This document shows positions 1-8,265 of a stretch of 64,000 bases of DNA, piece by piece. The position numbers were made by a program, and so were the translations under genes. The DNA comes from Klebsiella terrigena. GTDB lineage: Bacteria; Pseudomonadota; Gammaproteobacteria; Enterobacterales; Enterobacteriaceae. The first letter of the stretch is position 1; each line of letters begins with the position of its first letter. The notes under the pieces are model-generated. The model did not search any database. It had not been told where the DNA came from and saw only the letters and a list, made by a program, of their open reading frames with translations. The stretch lies in contig NZ_BJNO01000006.1 of NCBI RefSeq assembly GCF_006539725.1, positions 1-64,000 of the forward strand, in the 5' to 3' direction.

Positions 1-40
1 GTTTAAAAACATCGGCAGTTGCGGGTGTTGCAGCATCAAA

Positions 41-114
41 GGCGCGTTAGCAAAGCGGTTATGTAGCGGATTGCAAATCCGTCTAGTCCGGTTCGACTCC
101 GGAACGCGCCTCCA
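41..114 (+). tRNA. cysT: tRNA-Cys (GCA anticodon)
   Basis: The 74-nt sequence folds as a full cloverleaf: acceptor GGCGCG pairs with CGCGCC before the discriminator, the anticodon loop reads TTGCAAA with GCA, the T arm carries GGTTCGACTCC, and CCA is encoded. It is almost identical to E. coli cysT as I recall it. It is followed 13 nt later by tRNA-Leu, as in the E. coli glyW-cysT-leuZ operon; glyW would lie just outside the left edge. The first 40 bases are tRNA spacer. Confidence 0.97.
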
Positions 115-127
115 ATTTACATCCCGA

Positions 128-213
128 GCCCGGATGGTGGAATCGGTAGACACAAGGGATTTAAAATCCCTCGGCCATAGGCTGTACGAGTTCAAGTCTC
201 GTTCCGGGTACCA
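128..213 (+). tRNA. leuZ: tRNA-Leu (TAA anticodon)
   Basis: This class II tRNA has acceptor GCCCGGA pairing with TCCGGGT, anticodon loop TTTAAAA (anticodon TAA), a long variable arm, a T arm with GTTCAAGTC, and encoded CCA. It matches E. coli leuZ except in the variable and T stems, where compensatory changes are seen. It is cotranscribed with cysT and followed by an intrinsic terminator at 254-276. Confidence 0.96.
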
Positions 214-253
214 TTGGGATTATTGAATAAAATCAATGATAAGCAGTGTCGTG

Positions 254-276
254 AAACCACCTACGGGTGGTTTTTT
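254..276 (+). terminator. Intrinsic terminator of the tRNA operon
   Basis: An 8-bp stem AAACCACC/GGTGGTTT with a TACG loop is followed by a T run. It lies 40 nt after leuZ. Confidence 0.85.
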
Positions 277-418
277 CATGTCTGCAGTACGCCATTCATA
301 GTATCACTTCATCATATTATCCTTCCTTTCAGCCGGTTCCCTTGTCGCGCGGGGCTTCGCCCGGCAACCCTGTTACTATTCGTAAGCCCGCACTTACTAA
401 AAAGCACAAGGAATTCTG

Positions 419-1354
419 ATGCCCGCTTCAGGCCAGACTAAGAGCCGCAAAATATTTATTGGTGATATTCATGGCCAGTACGGCAAGCTTTCCGCCCTGC
501 TGGCTCATCTGCGATCCAGGGAGGAGCGGGATCGCAGTCTGCTGATTTTTGTCGGCGATCTTATTGATAATCAGCCGGCGAGCCACATCGACCATTCGTC
601 GGTGCTGGAGCAGGTGAGGGGAGAGGTTGCCGCGGGGCGCGCCATTTGCCTGATGGGCAATCATGAATTTAACGCCGTTGGCTGGCTGATGTGCCATCCG
701 CAGACGGCTCAGCCCCTGCGCCCGCATACGGCGAATAACCGCCGTCAGCATCAGGCCTTCCTTAACGACGTCACGGAAGACAGCGCTCGACACCTGCTGT
801 GGGTCGAGTGGTTTAAAACCCTGCCGCTGTTCGTTGATTTTGGCGATATCCGTGCGGTGCACGCGTGCTGGGACGAGCGCGCTATCGCCCGGCTTCGCCC
901 GTGGCTCGACGAAGAGAACCGGCTAAAGCCGGAGAGCTGGGTACACGCCTTCGATAAACAGCACGTCCTGTTCCACCTGCTGGAGACGATACTCAAGGGG
1001 CCAGAGCTGGCGCTGCCTGCGGGCTACAGCTTCGAGGATAAAACCGGGATCGAGCGGCGCCATATTCGCATCCGCTGGTGGCTTAACGAGGCAACAACCT
1101 ACCGGCAGATTGCCCAGGTTCAGCCCGAGATGGTTAGCAGCATCCCGGATATCGCGCTGGAAAAAAGTGCTTACGTTTTGCCCGAGGTTCCGGTGGTCGT
1201 TGGGCACTACACCCTATCTGGCGAACCGGCGGCGCTGAGCGAGCGGGTCGTGTGCGTTGACTATAATGCGGCAAAAGCGAGCCATCCGCTGCGGGCGTGG
1301 ATTTATGACGCCGGCGAGACGGAGATGACAAACGGGCGCTTCGTCAGCGTTTGA
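419..1354 (+). CDS. Calcineurin-like metallophosphoesterase
   Basis: This 311-aa protein has the canonical metallophosphoesterase metal-binding motifs: GDIHG at residues 15-19, GDLID at 46-50, GNHE at 80-83, a His in VHACWD near 147, and a late VVGHYTL motif. These predict a two-metal phosphatase or phosphodiesterase of the PrpA/PphA/ApaH superfamily. The substrate cannot be read from sequence. No signal peptide is visible, so it is probably cytoplasmic. AAGGA lies 6 nt before the ATG. The gene sits between leuZ and yecA, where E. coli has no such gene. It is distinct from pphA at 61 kb and has a longer C-terminal part. Confidence 0.85.
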   Translation: MPASGQTKSRKIFIGDIHGQYGKLSALLAHLRSREERDRSLLIFVGDLIDNQPASHIDHSSVLEQVRGEVAAGRAICLMGNHEFNAVGWLMCHPQTAQPLRPHTANNRRQHQAFLNDVTEDSARHLLWVEWFKTLPLFVDFGDIRAVHACWDERAIARLRPWLDEENRLKPESWVHAFDKQHVLFHLLETILKGPELALPAGYSFEDKTGIERRHIRIRWWLNEATTYRQIAQVQPEMVSSIPDIALEKSAYVLPEVPVVVGHYTLSGEPAALSERVVCVDYNAAKASHPLRAWIYDAGETEMTNGRFVSV

Positions 1355-1541
1355 GGCTGATATTCCGCTTAAGGACAGAGCTATAGTGATGCCCTCCGGC
1401 GGTCAAGCCCTCAGTTTTCTCCGGCACATTTCGGGCAAACTGCGGTAAAATAGCGCTCCGGCGCGCGCCTGCGGCCGGATAAACCGCCTTTGGGACACTA
1501 TGCCGTCACGGCAATAATAATTATTTTTAATGAGGGATCTT

Positions 1542-2117
1542 ATGGCCACGTTGCTTGAAAGCTACGGGAACTGTTTTCGCAAATATGCCACCTTTCGCGG
1601 CCGCTCGGCGCGTAAAGAGTACGCCGTATTTACCGTCGCTAACTTTGTGCTGTCCGCGGTACTGGGGCTGATCCCGGTTATCGGCGGGCTGTTTAGCCTG
1701 ATTATTATTATTCCAGGTATCGCGGTGGCGGTACGACGCCTGCACGATCTGAACAAATCCGGCTGGTGGCTGCTGGCGCCTTTCCTGATCCTGATTATCG
1801 GCCTGATTGGCGTTGCCGGCACCGTAGAAGACGGTGGGGCGGCGGTATGGGTATGGCTGATGGTTGCTGGCGGAATCATGTCGCTGGCGATGTCTATCTG
1901 GCTACTGTTTGCCCGAGGCACCGACGGGGTTAACCGCTTTGGCGACGTTCAGCAGGATAACGGCGACAGCGCACCTCCCGGCGCGCAGAGCGCTCCGGTT
2001 TCTTCCGCCGAAGATGTCAGAGAGCGCCTGGCCCAGGCAACAAAGATGCGCGATGACGGTACGATCAGCGAAAGTGAATATGAAACGATGCGCTCAAGCA
2101 TTATTAAGGATATTTAA
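1542..2117 (+). CDS. DUF805 membrane protein with C-terminal SHOCT domain
   Basis: This is a 191-aa protein. Residues about 1-130 are hydrophobic with roughly three to four membrane spans and the DUF805 signature [12 protein letters not shown] near residues 62-73. A polar linker follows, then a C-terminal short helical SHOCT domain ([22 protein letters not shown]). DUF805 proteins (YhaH/YhaI type) are inner-membrane proteins of unknown role. I chose the ATG at 1542 because GAGG lies 6 nt upstream; an in-frame ATG at 1530 has no ribosome site. It lies between the metallophosphoesterase and yecA, 187 bp after the former, so a separate promoter is likely. Function is unknown. Confidence 0.85.
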   Translation: MATLLESYGNCFRKYATFRGRSARKEYAVFTVANFVLSAVLGLIPVIGGLFSLIIIIPGIAVAVRRLHDLNKSGWWLLAPFLILIIGLIGVAGTVEDGGAAVWVWLMVAGGIMSLAMSIWLLFARGTDGVNRFGDVQQDNGDSAPPGAQSAPVSSAEDVRERLAQATKMRDDGTISESEYETMRSSIIKDI

Positions 2118-2135
2118 CCCGCGCAGAATGGCCGC

Positions 2136-2162
2136 GCCGGGTGGTTTTCTCCCGGCATTTCC
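2136..2162 (+). terminator. Possible terminator after the DUF805 gene
   Basis: A GCCGGG/CCCGGC stem with a 9-nt loop is followed by a weak ATTT tail. It lies 19 nt after the stop codon and ahead of yecA. The short U tail makes it doubtful. Confidence 0.4.
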
Positions 2163-2203
2163 GCTACTGTATGCGCCATTTTTCTAAGACGACGAGCCTG
2201 TTT

Positions 2204-2872
2204 ATGAAAACCGGACCCCTGAACGAAAGCGAACTTGAATGGTTGGACGATATCCTGTCGAAATACGCCACCGACGGCGCCATCCTTGATGTCTCCGAGC
2301 TTGATGGCCTGCTGACGGCGATCCTCTCCGGGCCAGCCGAGATTGAGCCCGCCCAGTGGCTGCTGGCTATCTGGGGCGGTGCCGACAACGTACCGCGCTG
2401 GGCCAACGATCGCGAGCGCGACCGCTTCGTTAACCTCACCCTGCAGCATATGAGCGATGTTGCCGAGCGCCTGGACGATTATCCGGAGCAGTTCGAGCCG
2501 CTGTTTGGCACGCGGGAAGAGGAAGGCCAGGAGCTGACTATCGTTGGCGAGTGGTGCTTTGGCTATATGCGCGGCGTCGGCCTGGGCAGCTGGCCCGCTT
2601 TACCGGCGGAGCTGCAGGCCGAGCTCGATATCATCGCTTTGCACGGGACGGAAGCGCAGTTCCCGGCGGTTGAAGCGCTCTCTGTCGATGATTTTCTCGC
2701 CAGCGTAGAGCGTATTAAACCCGCGGCGCTCGCGCTTTATCAATACTGGACGGAGCATGCGCAGCCGGCAGAGGTGCCGCAGCCGATCAGAAATGATGCC
2801 AAAGTTGGACGTAACGATCCCTGCCCGTGCGGCAGCGGTAAGAAATATAAGCAGTGCTGCTTAGCGAAATAA
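2204..2872 (+). CDS. yecA: UPF0149/SEC-C protein YecA
   Basis: This 222-aa protein matches E. coli YecA from its first residues ([16 protein letters not shown]) to its end. The N-terminal UPF0149 helical domain covers about residues 1-180. The last 20 residues are a SEC-C zinc-binding motif ([18 protein letters not shown]), as found at the C-terminus of SecA. YecA has been linked to ribosome or SecA contact, but its exact role is not settled. The longer ORF from 2141 is unlikely because the conserved family start is at 2204. It converges on tyrP across a shared hairpin, as in E. coli. Confidence 0.95.
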   Translation: MKTGPLNESELEWLDDILSKYATDGAILDVSELDGLLTAILSGPAEIEPAQWLLAIWGGADNVPRWANDRERDRFVNLTLQHMSDVAERLDDYPEQFEPLFGTREEEGQELTIVGEWCFGYMRGVGLGSWPALPAELQAELDIIALHGTEAQFPAVEALSVDDFLASVERIKPAALALYQYWTEHAQPAEVPQPIRNDAKVGRNDPCPCGSGKKYKQCCLAK

Positions 2873-2874
2873 AA

Positions 2875-2904
2875 TAAGGGGCCGACAGGCCCCTTACTCT
2901 TTTA
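2875..2904. terminator. Bidirectional terminator between yecA and tyrP
   Basis: A 9-bp stem TAAGGGGCC/GGCCCCTTA has a GACA loop. Read on the minus strand it is followed by TTTTATTT, a good U tail for tyrP. On the plus strand the tail is CTCTTTTAT, serving yecA. Its right end overlaps the tyrP stop codon. Confidence 0.8.
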
Positions 2905-4113
2905 TCCGACGGCAGGTAACACGCCGATCGCGATACAAAACTGAATCAACACGATAGCGATACCGCACAGCAGGACCAGCCACAGCGCCGGCGTTCCGCC
3001 GATAACCCGCCACGTCGCGTGAGGATGCTGCTGACGACTCTTCATGACCAGCAGCGCAGGCAGCATCAGCGCCAGCACGGCGAGGGCAACGCCCGCATAG
3101 CCCAGCGCCATGACGAAGCCGCGAGGGTAGAACAGCGAGAAGGCCAGCGGCGGCACAAAGGTGATGACGCCGCTTTGCACGCGCCCGCCCGGCGTATTTT
3201 TACGCTGAAACAGGTCGGCGAGATAATCGAACAATCCCAACGCGACGCCGAGGAACGACGTGGCCAGCGCCAGATCGGCAAACAGATGCACCGCCAGCTC
3301 AACGTGCGGTGAGGCGACGACCTCTCTGATAGCTTCCAGCAGGCCGTTCAGGCCCGCGTGCTGTCCCAGAAGGGCGGCAAAGGTCGGAGAGCTAATGCTG
3401 CCCAGCGTCGCCAGCTGCCAGAAAATATAGGCTACCAGTGGGATAAAGCTGCCGATGATAAACACCCGCCGCAGCTTACGAATATCGCCGTTAAGGTAGC
3501 TGACGATGCTCGGCACGCTGCCGTGAAAACCAAAAGAGGTAAAGATAACCGGGATCGCCGAGAGCGCCAGCCCCTGCTGAAGCGGTAGGGTCAGCAGGTT
3601 TATCTGATGAATGTGCGGCAGCAGCAGGGCCAGCATAATGGCGAGAAAAATAATCTTGGCGCTGAATAAAAAGCGGTTGAACAGATCGACCAGCGAGGTC
3701 CCGAGGCAAACCACCGCCCCGCCAATGCCGGTAAACAGCAGCACCCCGCCTGCCGGCGGAAGATCCCACTGCAGCCACTGGTTCAGGCTGGAGGCCAATA
3801 GCTCTCCCGCACCGCTGATGTAGGCGGCGGTCAGGGCGTACATCAGGAACAGCATGCAACAACCGGTGACCCACTGTCCGTAGCGCCCGAGGTAGCGGGC
3901 GGCGAGCGAGCCCAGCCCCATGTCCGCCGGTACGTGCTGATAGACCTCCAGCAGCAGCAGCGCGGTATAGCACATCAAAGCCCACAGGGCGATCAGCAGC
4001 CCGAGCGTGACGCCGAAACCAACCCCAGCGGATGCCAGAGGCATGGCCAGCATCCCTGCGCCAATAGTGGTCCCTGCCACGATTAAAATACTACCTAGAG
4101 TGCGGTTCTTCAC
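2902..4113 (-). CDS. tyrP: Tyrosine-specific transporter TyrP
   Basis: This 403-aa inner-membrane proton symporter of the HAAAP family imports tyrosine. It has about 11 hydrophobic segments, and the N-terminal [20 protein letters not shown] is nearly identical to E. coli TyrP. The start is taken as the GTG at 4113, which gives exactly the E. coli length; an in-frame ATG ten codons upstream lacks a ribosome site. TyrR-type boxes lie about 70-110 bp upstream. The gene converges on yecA and diverges from yecH, as in E. coli. Confidence 0.93.
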   Translation of the reverse strand: MKNRTLGSILIVAGTTIGAGMLAMPLASAGVGFGVTLGLLIALWALMCYTALLLLEVYQHVPADMGLGSLAARYLGRYGQWVTGCCMLFLMYALTAAYISGAGELLASSLNQWLQWDLPPAGGVLLFTGIGGAVVCLGTSLVDLFNRFLFSAKIIFLAIMLALLLPHIHQINLLTLPLQQGLALSAIPVIFTSFGFHGSVPSIVSYLNGDIRKLRRVFIIGSFIPLVAYIFWQLATLGSISSPTFAALLGQHAGLNGLLEAIREVVASPHVELAVHLFADLALATSFLGVALGLFDYLADLFQRKNTPGGRVQSGVITFVPPLAFSLFYPRGFVMALGYAGVALAVLALMLPALLVMKSRQQHPHATWRVIGGTPALWLVLLCGIAIVLIQFCIAIGVLPAVG

Positions 4114-4181
4114 GTTTCTCTCTATCCATGAAGGAATTAACAATAAAATATGTCGCGCAGAGTATGTGAAATCGGCAGATT

Positions 4182-4222
4182 CGTCAAATGAGGGTTACAG
4201 TGCTTGTCAGTAAATGTTTACA
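4182..4222 (-). promoter_or_regulatory. Tandem TyrR boxes upstream of tyrP
   Basis: On the minus strand, 4222-4205 reads TGTAAACATTTACTGACA and 4199-4182 reads TGTAACCCTCATTTGACG. The TyrR consensus is TGTAAA-N6-TTTACA. The first half of each box fits well and the second half less well. The centres are 23 bp apart. The second box overlaps a possible -35 (TTGACG) with CATACT 15 nt downstream as a -10. A strong plus weak box pair at tyrP is known in E. coli. Confidence 0.7.
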
Positions 4223-4305
4223 GCCTGAGAGCCGCGCTAATGCTGCGCTGGCGCAAAGCCTGAAGCCATAAGGTGGCTTATCGTGGAGGCTTTACAGGAG
4301 GAGTT

Positions 4306-4545
4306 ATGCAATCTATTCACGGTCATGAAGTACTGCAGATGATGATCGCTTCGGGCGAACCCTACAGCGTTGCCAGTCTGGAAGCGGCGATAGTCGCTCG
4401 CTTTGGCGACGAGGCCCGTTTTCACACCTGTTCGGCGGAAAATCTAACCGCTGGGGAGCTGGTGAGATTTCTACAGAAGAAAGGCAAGTTTATTGCCGCA
4501 GACGCCGGGTTTAATACCAGCGAAAGCAAAATTTGTCAGCATTAA
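4306..4545 (+). CDS. yecH: DUF2492 family protein YecH
   Basis: This 79-aa protein is colinear with E. coli YecH. It carries conserved SIHGHEV at the start, RFHTCSAE in the middle and a final KICQH, so His and Cys residues suggest metal binding, which is an annotation by family rather than a proven role. AGGAGGAG immediately precedes the ATG at 4306, making this start clear. It lies between tyrP and ftnA as in E. coli. Confidence 0.9.
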   Translation: MQSIHGHEVLQMMIASGEPYSVASLEAAIVARFGDEARFHTCSAENLTAGELVRFLQKKGKFIAADAGFNTSESKICQH

Positions 4546-4581
4546 CCGGGCGACAATGCCGCAGCATCGCCGCCGGTATAA

Positions 4582-5079
4582 TTATTTCTGCGTATCGAGC
4601 GTTGCCAGCTCTTTATCAATAAAGTACAGACCTTCGCCGCTTTTACCGGCGAGGGTCAGTTTATCAATAACGGATTTAAACAGTTTCTCTTCTTCGTGCT
4701 GCTCGGCAACATACCACTGCAGGAAATTAAAGGTCGGATAATCCTGTGCAGACATCGCGGCGTGGGCCAGGGCGTTAATTTGCTGCGTAATCAGCTGTTC
4801 GTGTTCGTAGGTAACGCGGAACAGTTCATCCAGCGACGCGTACTCGGCAAACGGCGAGGCAATGGCGTTGATGCAAGGCAGGCTGCCGGTGTCGGTCAGG
4901 TAGTCGAACAGGCGCTGCATATGGGTCATCTCTTCCTGAGCGTGACGACGAAGAAACGCCGCCGCACCTTCGAAGCTATGATAGCTGCACCACGCGCTCA
5001 TTTGCTGATAAAGCAAAGAAGAATAGAGTTCAAGGTTCATTTGCTCATTGAGCTTATCGATCATTTCTGTTTTCAGCAT
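4582..5079 (-). CDS. ftnA: Non-haem ferritin FtnA
   Basis: This 165-aa ferritin is the main iron-storage protein and forms a 24-subunit shell. The four-helix bundle contains the ferroxidase ligands in [12 protein letters not shown] (Glu17 region), EEMTHMQRL (Glu-Glu-x-x-His) and the later [11 protein letters not shown]. Length and start equal E. coli FtnA. The promoter region is AT-rich; in E. coli the gene is induced by iron through Fur relief of H-NS silencing. A paralogue, ftnB, lies at 10.2 kb. Confidence 0.96.
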   Translation of the reverse strand: MLKTEMIDKLNEQMNLELYSSLLYQQMSAWCSYHSFEGAAAFLRRHAQEEMTHMQRLFDYLTDTGSLPCINAIASPFAEYASLDELFRVTYEHEQLITQQINALAHAAMSAQDYPTFNFLQWYVAEQHEEEKLFKSVIDKLTLAGKSGEGLYFIDKELATLDTQK

Positions 5080-5384
5080 AGCGCGCGCTCCGAAAATATA
5101 GGTAATTAAGATTATTGTGCGCTCACTATAATTTGTTATTTATTTATTTGCAAAAAGTAAATTAAAAACTTCATTTATTAAAAATGCAAATGGGAATAAA
5201 ACGCATTGGCAATATAATAATTAATGAGAATGGTTTTAATTGATATTTAATAAATAGCGCCGGGCCGGATAAATATGCGCATCCGAATGACGAGCGGCTG
5301 AGGGCCTCGCGCGGATTTTGCCGATCGGGGAGCGGTAGGGAGGCGGAGGCGCAAAGTGCGGGGGACGGGGTTGGAGGGCAAAAG
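5080..5384. other. Gene-free spacer upstream of ftnA
   Basis: No gene is seen here. The stretch next to ftnA (5100-5265) is strongly AT-rich and includes a weak Fur-like TGAGAATGGTTTTAA at about 5225. From 5266 to 5384 it changes abruptly to GC-rich, G-biased sequence that I cannot assign. Open frames in this block have no ribosome site or recognisable protein. Confidence 0.5.
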
Positions 5385-5426
5385 TGTGAAGCGCTACGTA
5401 ATTTATAAAACAACTTTTCATAAAAT
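5385..5426 (+). promoter_or_regulatory. CRP-like half-site, KdgR-like box and -10 before the DhuI-like gene
   Basis: TGTGA-N6-ACGTA at 5385-5400 is a CRP site with one good half. A KdgR-like palindrome TATAAAACAACTTTTCATA occupies 5404-5422; compared with AATGAAACANTGTTTCATT it matches 14 of 18 positions. TAAAAT at 5421-5426 is a good -10. If transcription starts near 5433, the CRP centre lies near -41 and the KdgR box covers the -35/-10 region. This is a reading by eye. Confidence 0.5.
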
Positions 5427-5514
5427 TTGAAAGTGCGTTTGTTAAGTAGTAATGTCATACCAACGTTAACGACCTATCGCGGAAGTACCCGCAAAGCATT
5501 CAGGAGAGTAAAGC

Positions 5515-6153
5515 ATGAAAATTGCACTGATGATGGAAAACAGCCAGGCAAACAAAAATGCCATCATCCTCAACGAGCTCAACGCCGTTGCCGACGAGAA
5601 AGGCTTCCCGGTTTACAACGTGGGTATGAGCGATGAGCACGATCATCACCTGACCTATATTCATCTGGGCATCATGGCCAGCATTCTGCTGAATTCCAAA
5701 GCGGTGGACTTCGTGGTCACCGGCTGCGGCACCGGCCAGGGCGCGCTGATGTCTTTGAATATCCATCCGGGCGTGGTGTGCGGCTACTGTATCGATCCTG
5801 CCGACGCTTTCCTGTTTGCCCAGATCAACAACGGCAACGCGCTCTCTCTGCCGTTTGCAAAAGGTTTCGGCTGGGGCGCAGAGCTGAACGTGCGCTTTAT
5901 TTTCGAAAAAGCGTTCACCGGCCGCAACGGGGAAGGCTATCCGCCGGAGCGTAAAGAGCCGCAGGTGCGCAATGCCGGTATTCTGAATACGGTGAAAGCG
6001 GCGGTGGTGAAAGAGAATTACCTCGACACGCTGCGCGCTATCGACCCGGAACTGGTTAAAACCGCCGTCTCAGGTCCGCGCTTCCAGCAGTGCTTTTTCG
6101 AGAATTGCCAGGACAAAGAGATCGAAGCCTTCGTTCGCCACATCGTCGGTTAA
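5515..6153 (+). CDS. RpiB/LacA/LacB-family isomerase, DhuI-like
   Basis: This 212-aa protein has the RpiB/LacAB fold signature: MKIALMMENSQANKN at the start, VDFVVTGCGTGQGALM near residues 65-80 and GNALSLPFAKGFGWGAELN near 110-130. It is longer than ribose-5-phosphate isomerase B (about 150 aa), with a C-terminal extension ending FENCQDKEIEAFVRHIVG. From memory it is closest to streptococcal DhuI, which isomerises 4-deoxy-L-threo-5-hexosulose uronate, the same reaction as KduI. A KdgR-like box upstream fits that reaction. AGGAGAG precedes the ATG. Family assignment is secure; the DhuI activity is inferred. Confidence 0.85.
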   Translation: MKIALMMENSQANKNAIILNELNAVADEKGFPVYNVGMSDEHDHHLTYIHLGIMASILLNSKAVDFVVTGCGTGQGALMSLNIHPGVVCGYCIDPADAFLFAQINNGNALSLPFAKGFGWGAELNVRFIFEKAFTGRNGEGYPPERKEPQVRNAGILNTVKAAVVKENYLDTLRAIDPELVKTAVSGPRFQQCFFENCQDKEIEAFVRHIVG

Positions 6154-6160
6154 TCATCGG

Positions 6161-6184
6161 TAAGGCCAGCCGCGGCTGGCCTTA
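6161..6184. terminator. Hairpin between convergent genes
   Basis: An 11-bp perfect inverted repeat TAAGGCCAGCC/GGCTGGCCTTA has only GC between the arms. No clear T run follows on either strand. It separates the DhuI-like gene from the convergent transporter and probably ends both transcripts. Confidence 0.6.
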
Positions 6185-6191
6185 CTTTCGC

Positions 6192-7613
6192 CTACGCTTC
6201 CTTGTTCGACACGCTGCTTCCGGCATCCGCCTTCAGCTTCAGGCTATCCACCATTCCCACCAGACAAATCAGCGCAATAAACACAAATGAGAGTCGAAAG
6301 CTGATGCCGGGCAGCGTCGACAGGCTTAGCCATTCGCTCAGTTTTTCCCCAATACGAATACCTATCGCGCCAAGCGTTATCCCTAAGCCAACCGCCAGCT
6401 GCGACGCGGTGCTGAACAAGGTGTTGGCGTAGCTCATCTGCGGGGAGGGCACATCGGCAAAGGCCAGTGTGCTGATGCCGGTGAACTGAATCGATCGGAA
6501 AACGCCGCCGAGGAACAGGATCAGCAGGATTAACCACACCGGCGTTTGCGGAGTCAAAAATGCGCAGGCCAGCAGCGACAGAACGTTGAGCGCGCCGTTA
6601 ATCAGCAGCAGGCGGCGAAAGCCGAGCCAGCGGATAAGCGGCGTGGTGGCGGGTTTAATCGTGAAGTTACCGACGAACACGGCGAGCACCAGCAGCCCCG
6701 AGTGGAACGGATCCATGCCGAATCCCACCTGGAACAGCAGCGGCAGCAGGAAAGGCACGGCGCTGATGGAGGCGCGAAATAGCGAGCCGCCGTACATGGT
6801 GACCCTGAATGTGGGGACCTGCAGCGCATCGAGGCGTACCATAGGCCAGGCGGCGCGGCGGAAGTGGCGCAGGGAGAAGAGCATGCAGCCGATCCCAAGT
6901 CCCAGCAGCGCCAGGGTCTTCCAGCCCTCGGGCCGGTTATCGCCGAGGATCTCCATGGCGCTGACCAGGCTGACCATGGCAACCGAAGTGGCCAGGAAGC
7001 CGGGAAGGTCGAACGGGCGCCGCTCCTCTTCGCGAATATCGGGAATAATGCGCAGCGACAGCGCCATCGCCGCGAGACCCAGCGGGACGTTAATAAAGAA
7101 AATCCAGTGCCAGCTGGCGTAGCTGGTAATAAAGCCGCCGAGCGGCGGGCCAATAATCGGCGCCACCAGCGCGGGCCAGGTCAGCGTCGCAATGGCCTTA
7201 ATCAGCTGGTGCTTCGGGGTGGTACGCAGTACCGCCAGACGGCCGACCGGGACCATCAGCGCGCCGCCCATTCCCTGCAGAATACGCATCGCAACGAAGG
7301 TATCGACATTGCTGGAAAGGCCGCAAAACACCGAGGCAAGGGTAAAAATCGCCAGCGCGAGGGTGAAGACCCTGCGCGCGCCGAAACGATCGGCTATCCA
7401 GCCGCTGGCCGGGATCAATACCGCCAGCGTAATCAGATAGGCGCTGATCCCGATATTGAGATCCACCGCCGCCACGCCAAAATCTTGCGCCATGTCCGGT
7501 AGCGCGGTGGCGATCACCGTTCCGTCGAGAAACTCCATAAAAAAGGCCCCGGCGACCAGCAGCGCTGGCGCCGAGAACGCCCGGTCTTCCCGGGCGGAGA
7601 TGTTTGTCGTCAT
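6192..7613 (-). CDS. DHA2-type MFS multidrug efflux transporter
   Basis: This 473-aa inner-membrane protein has about 13-14 hydrophobic segments. Motif A appears as GWIADRFGARRVF near residues 71-83, FLDGTVIATALP near residue 30 is the DHA2 helix-1 signature, and motif C-like GPPLGGFI is near residues 152-160. These place it with MdtD/EmrB-like proton-driven drug exporters. The substrate is unknown. No membrane-fusion partner is adjacent. No regulator is next to it; azuC diverges 200 bp upstream. Confidence 0.85.
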   Translation of the reverse strand: MTTNISAREDRAFSAPALLVAGAFFMEFLDGTVIATALPDMAQDFGVAAVDLNIGISAYLITLAVLIPASGWIADRFGARRVFTLALAIFTLASVFCGLSSNVDTFVAMRILQGMGGALMVPVGRLAVLRTTPKHQLIKAIATLTWPALVAPIIGPPLGGFITSYASWHWIFFINVPLGLAAMALSLRIIPDIREEERRPFDLPGFLATSVAMVSLVSAMEILGDNRPEGWKTLALLGLGIGCMLFSLRHFRRAAWPMVRLDALQVPTFRVTMYGGSLFRASISAVPFLLPLLFQVGFGMDPFHSGLLVLAVFVGNFTIKPATTPLIRWLGFRRLLLINGALNVLSLLACAFLTPQTPVWLILLILFLGGVFRSIQFTGISTLAFADVPSPQMSYANTLFSTASQLAVGLGITLGAIGIRIGEKLSEWLSLSTLPGISFRLSFVFIALICLVGMVDSLKLKADAGSSVSNKEA

Positions 7614-7716
7614 TATGTTGTTGCCATAGCCTGCTGAGATCGCGGGCAGGAGAGGGGGGAACGCTCCGGCTCCGTTCGCTTTTTGTTAAATTTAAAATTC
7701 AGTCTGCAATTATTTT

Positions 7717-7766
7717 TGTGATTTGGCGCACATTTAAATTGATTTTTGTGATAGCGGTCATATTAT
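7717..7766 (+). promoter_or_regulatory. azuC promoter with two CRP-like sites
   Basis: CRP-like sites are TGTGATTTGGCGCACA at 7717-7732 and TGTGATAGCGGTCATA at 7747-7762, centres 30 bp apart and so on the same DNA face. A promoter can be read as TTGATT (7739-7744), 16-nt spacer, TATTAT (7761-7766). The second site lies inside the spacer, where bound CRP would block RNA polymerase. This agrees with published CRP repression of azuCR in E. coli. Confidence 0.65.
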
Positions 7767-7812
7767 AGTCGGACAAGCATTAACACCTGCATAACAAAAA
7801 CGGAGTGACGCC

Positions 7813-7896
7813 ATGAAGCTGCGCAAGATCCTGAAAAGCATTTTTGACACCTACTGCAAGACCTTCAAAGATGTGCCGCCGGCCGGCATGTTCTGA
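7813..7896 (+). CDS. azuC: Small protein AzuC / dual-function AzuCR RNA
   Basis: A 27-aa ORF encodes MKLRKILKSIFDTYCKTFKD and a short tail ending PPAGMF. It is nearly identical to E. coli AzuC (28 aa), an amphipathic membrane-associated small protein. GGAGTGACGCC supplies the ribosome site. In E. coli the same transcript, AzuCR, also acts as a base-pairing small RNA. Here the transcript would run from about 7773 to the terminator at 7926. Order ftnA ... azuC-yecJ ... ftnB matches E. coli. The RNA function is inferred from homology. Confidence 0.88.
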   Translation: MKLRKILKSIFDTYCKTFKDVPPAGMF

Positions 7897-7902
7897 TAAA
7901 AA

Positions 7903-7926
7903 AACCTGCTGCGGCAGGTTTTTTTA
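7903..7926 (+). terminator. azuC terminator
   Basis: A stem AACCTGC/GCAGGTT with loop TGCG is followed by a T run and preceded by an A run, so it may work in both directions. It starts 6 nt after the azuC stop codon. Confidence 0.9.
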
Positions 7927-7975
7927 TCTCAGCTGATTTAGGGTACTATTACGCTCCTGCAAAAAGGAGTAAAAA

Positions 7976-8227
7976 ATGTCTCAACACCTTACCGAACAAG
8001 ACGAGCTGGTTTCCGACGTGGTTGCCTGTCAGCTGGTTATCAAACAGATCCTCGATGTCATTGACGTTATCGCCCCTGTAGAGGTGCGCGAAAAGATGGC
8101 AACTCAGCTTAAAGCGATTGATTTTTCAAGCCATCCTTCATCGTCCGACCCGGTTACGATGCGTGCGGTGCAAAAAGCGATTGCCCTGATTGAGCTGAAG
8201 TTCACCCCGCAAAGCGAAGCCCACTAA
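7976..8227 (+). CDS. yecJ: DUF2766 family protein YecJ
   Basis: This 83-aa protein aligns along its whole length with E. coli YecJ, including [19 protein letters not shown] near residues 10-28 and the C-terminal [13 protein letters not shown]. It is helical and soluble by appearance. Function is unknown. AAAAGGAG precedes the ATG by 7 nt. It directly follows the azuC terminator as in E. coli. Confidence 0.92.
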   Translation: MSQHLTEQDELVSDVVACQLVIKQILDVIDVIAPVEVREKMATQLKAIDFSSHPSSSDPVTMRAVQKAIALIELKFTPQSEAH

Positions 8228-8234
8228 TTGGTTT

Positions 8235-8261
8235 TACCCCGCCACACGTGGTGGCGGGGTA
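8235..8261. terminator. Hairpin between yecJ and the OgtA-like gene
   Basis: An inverted repeat TACCCCGCCAC/GTGGCGGGGTA lies between convergent genes. Neither side has a real T run (the left flank has TTTT only on the arm side), so it may stabilise 3' ends rather than terminate alone. Confidence 0.55.
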
Positions 8262-8265
8262 TCCA

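Noticed and set aside
5220-5240. Fur box upstream of ftnA
   Set aside because: TGAGAATGGTTTTAA matches the left heptamer well but the right only 4 of 7, so it was not listed as an operator.
5171-5458. 95-aa open frame opposite the DhuI-like promoter region
   Set aside because: It covers the predicted CRP and KdgR sites and has a low-complexity Pro/Ala/Ser composition from G-biased DNA.
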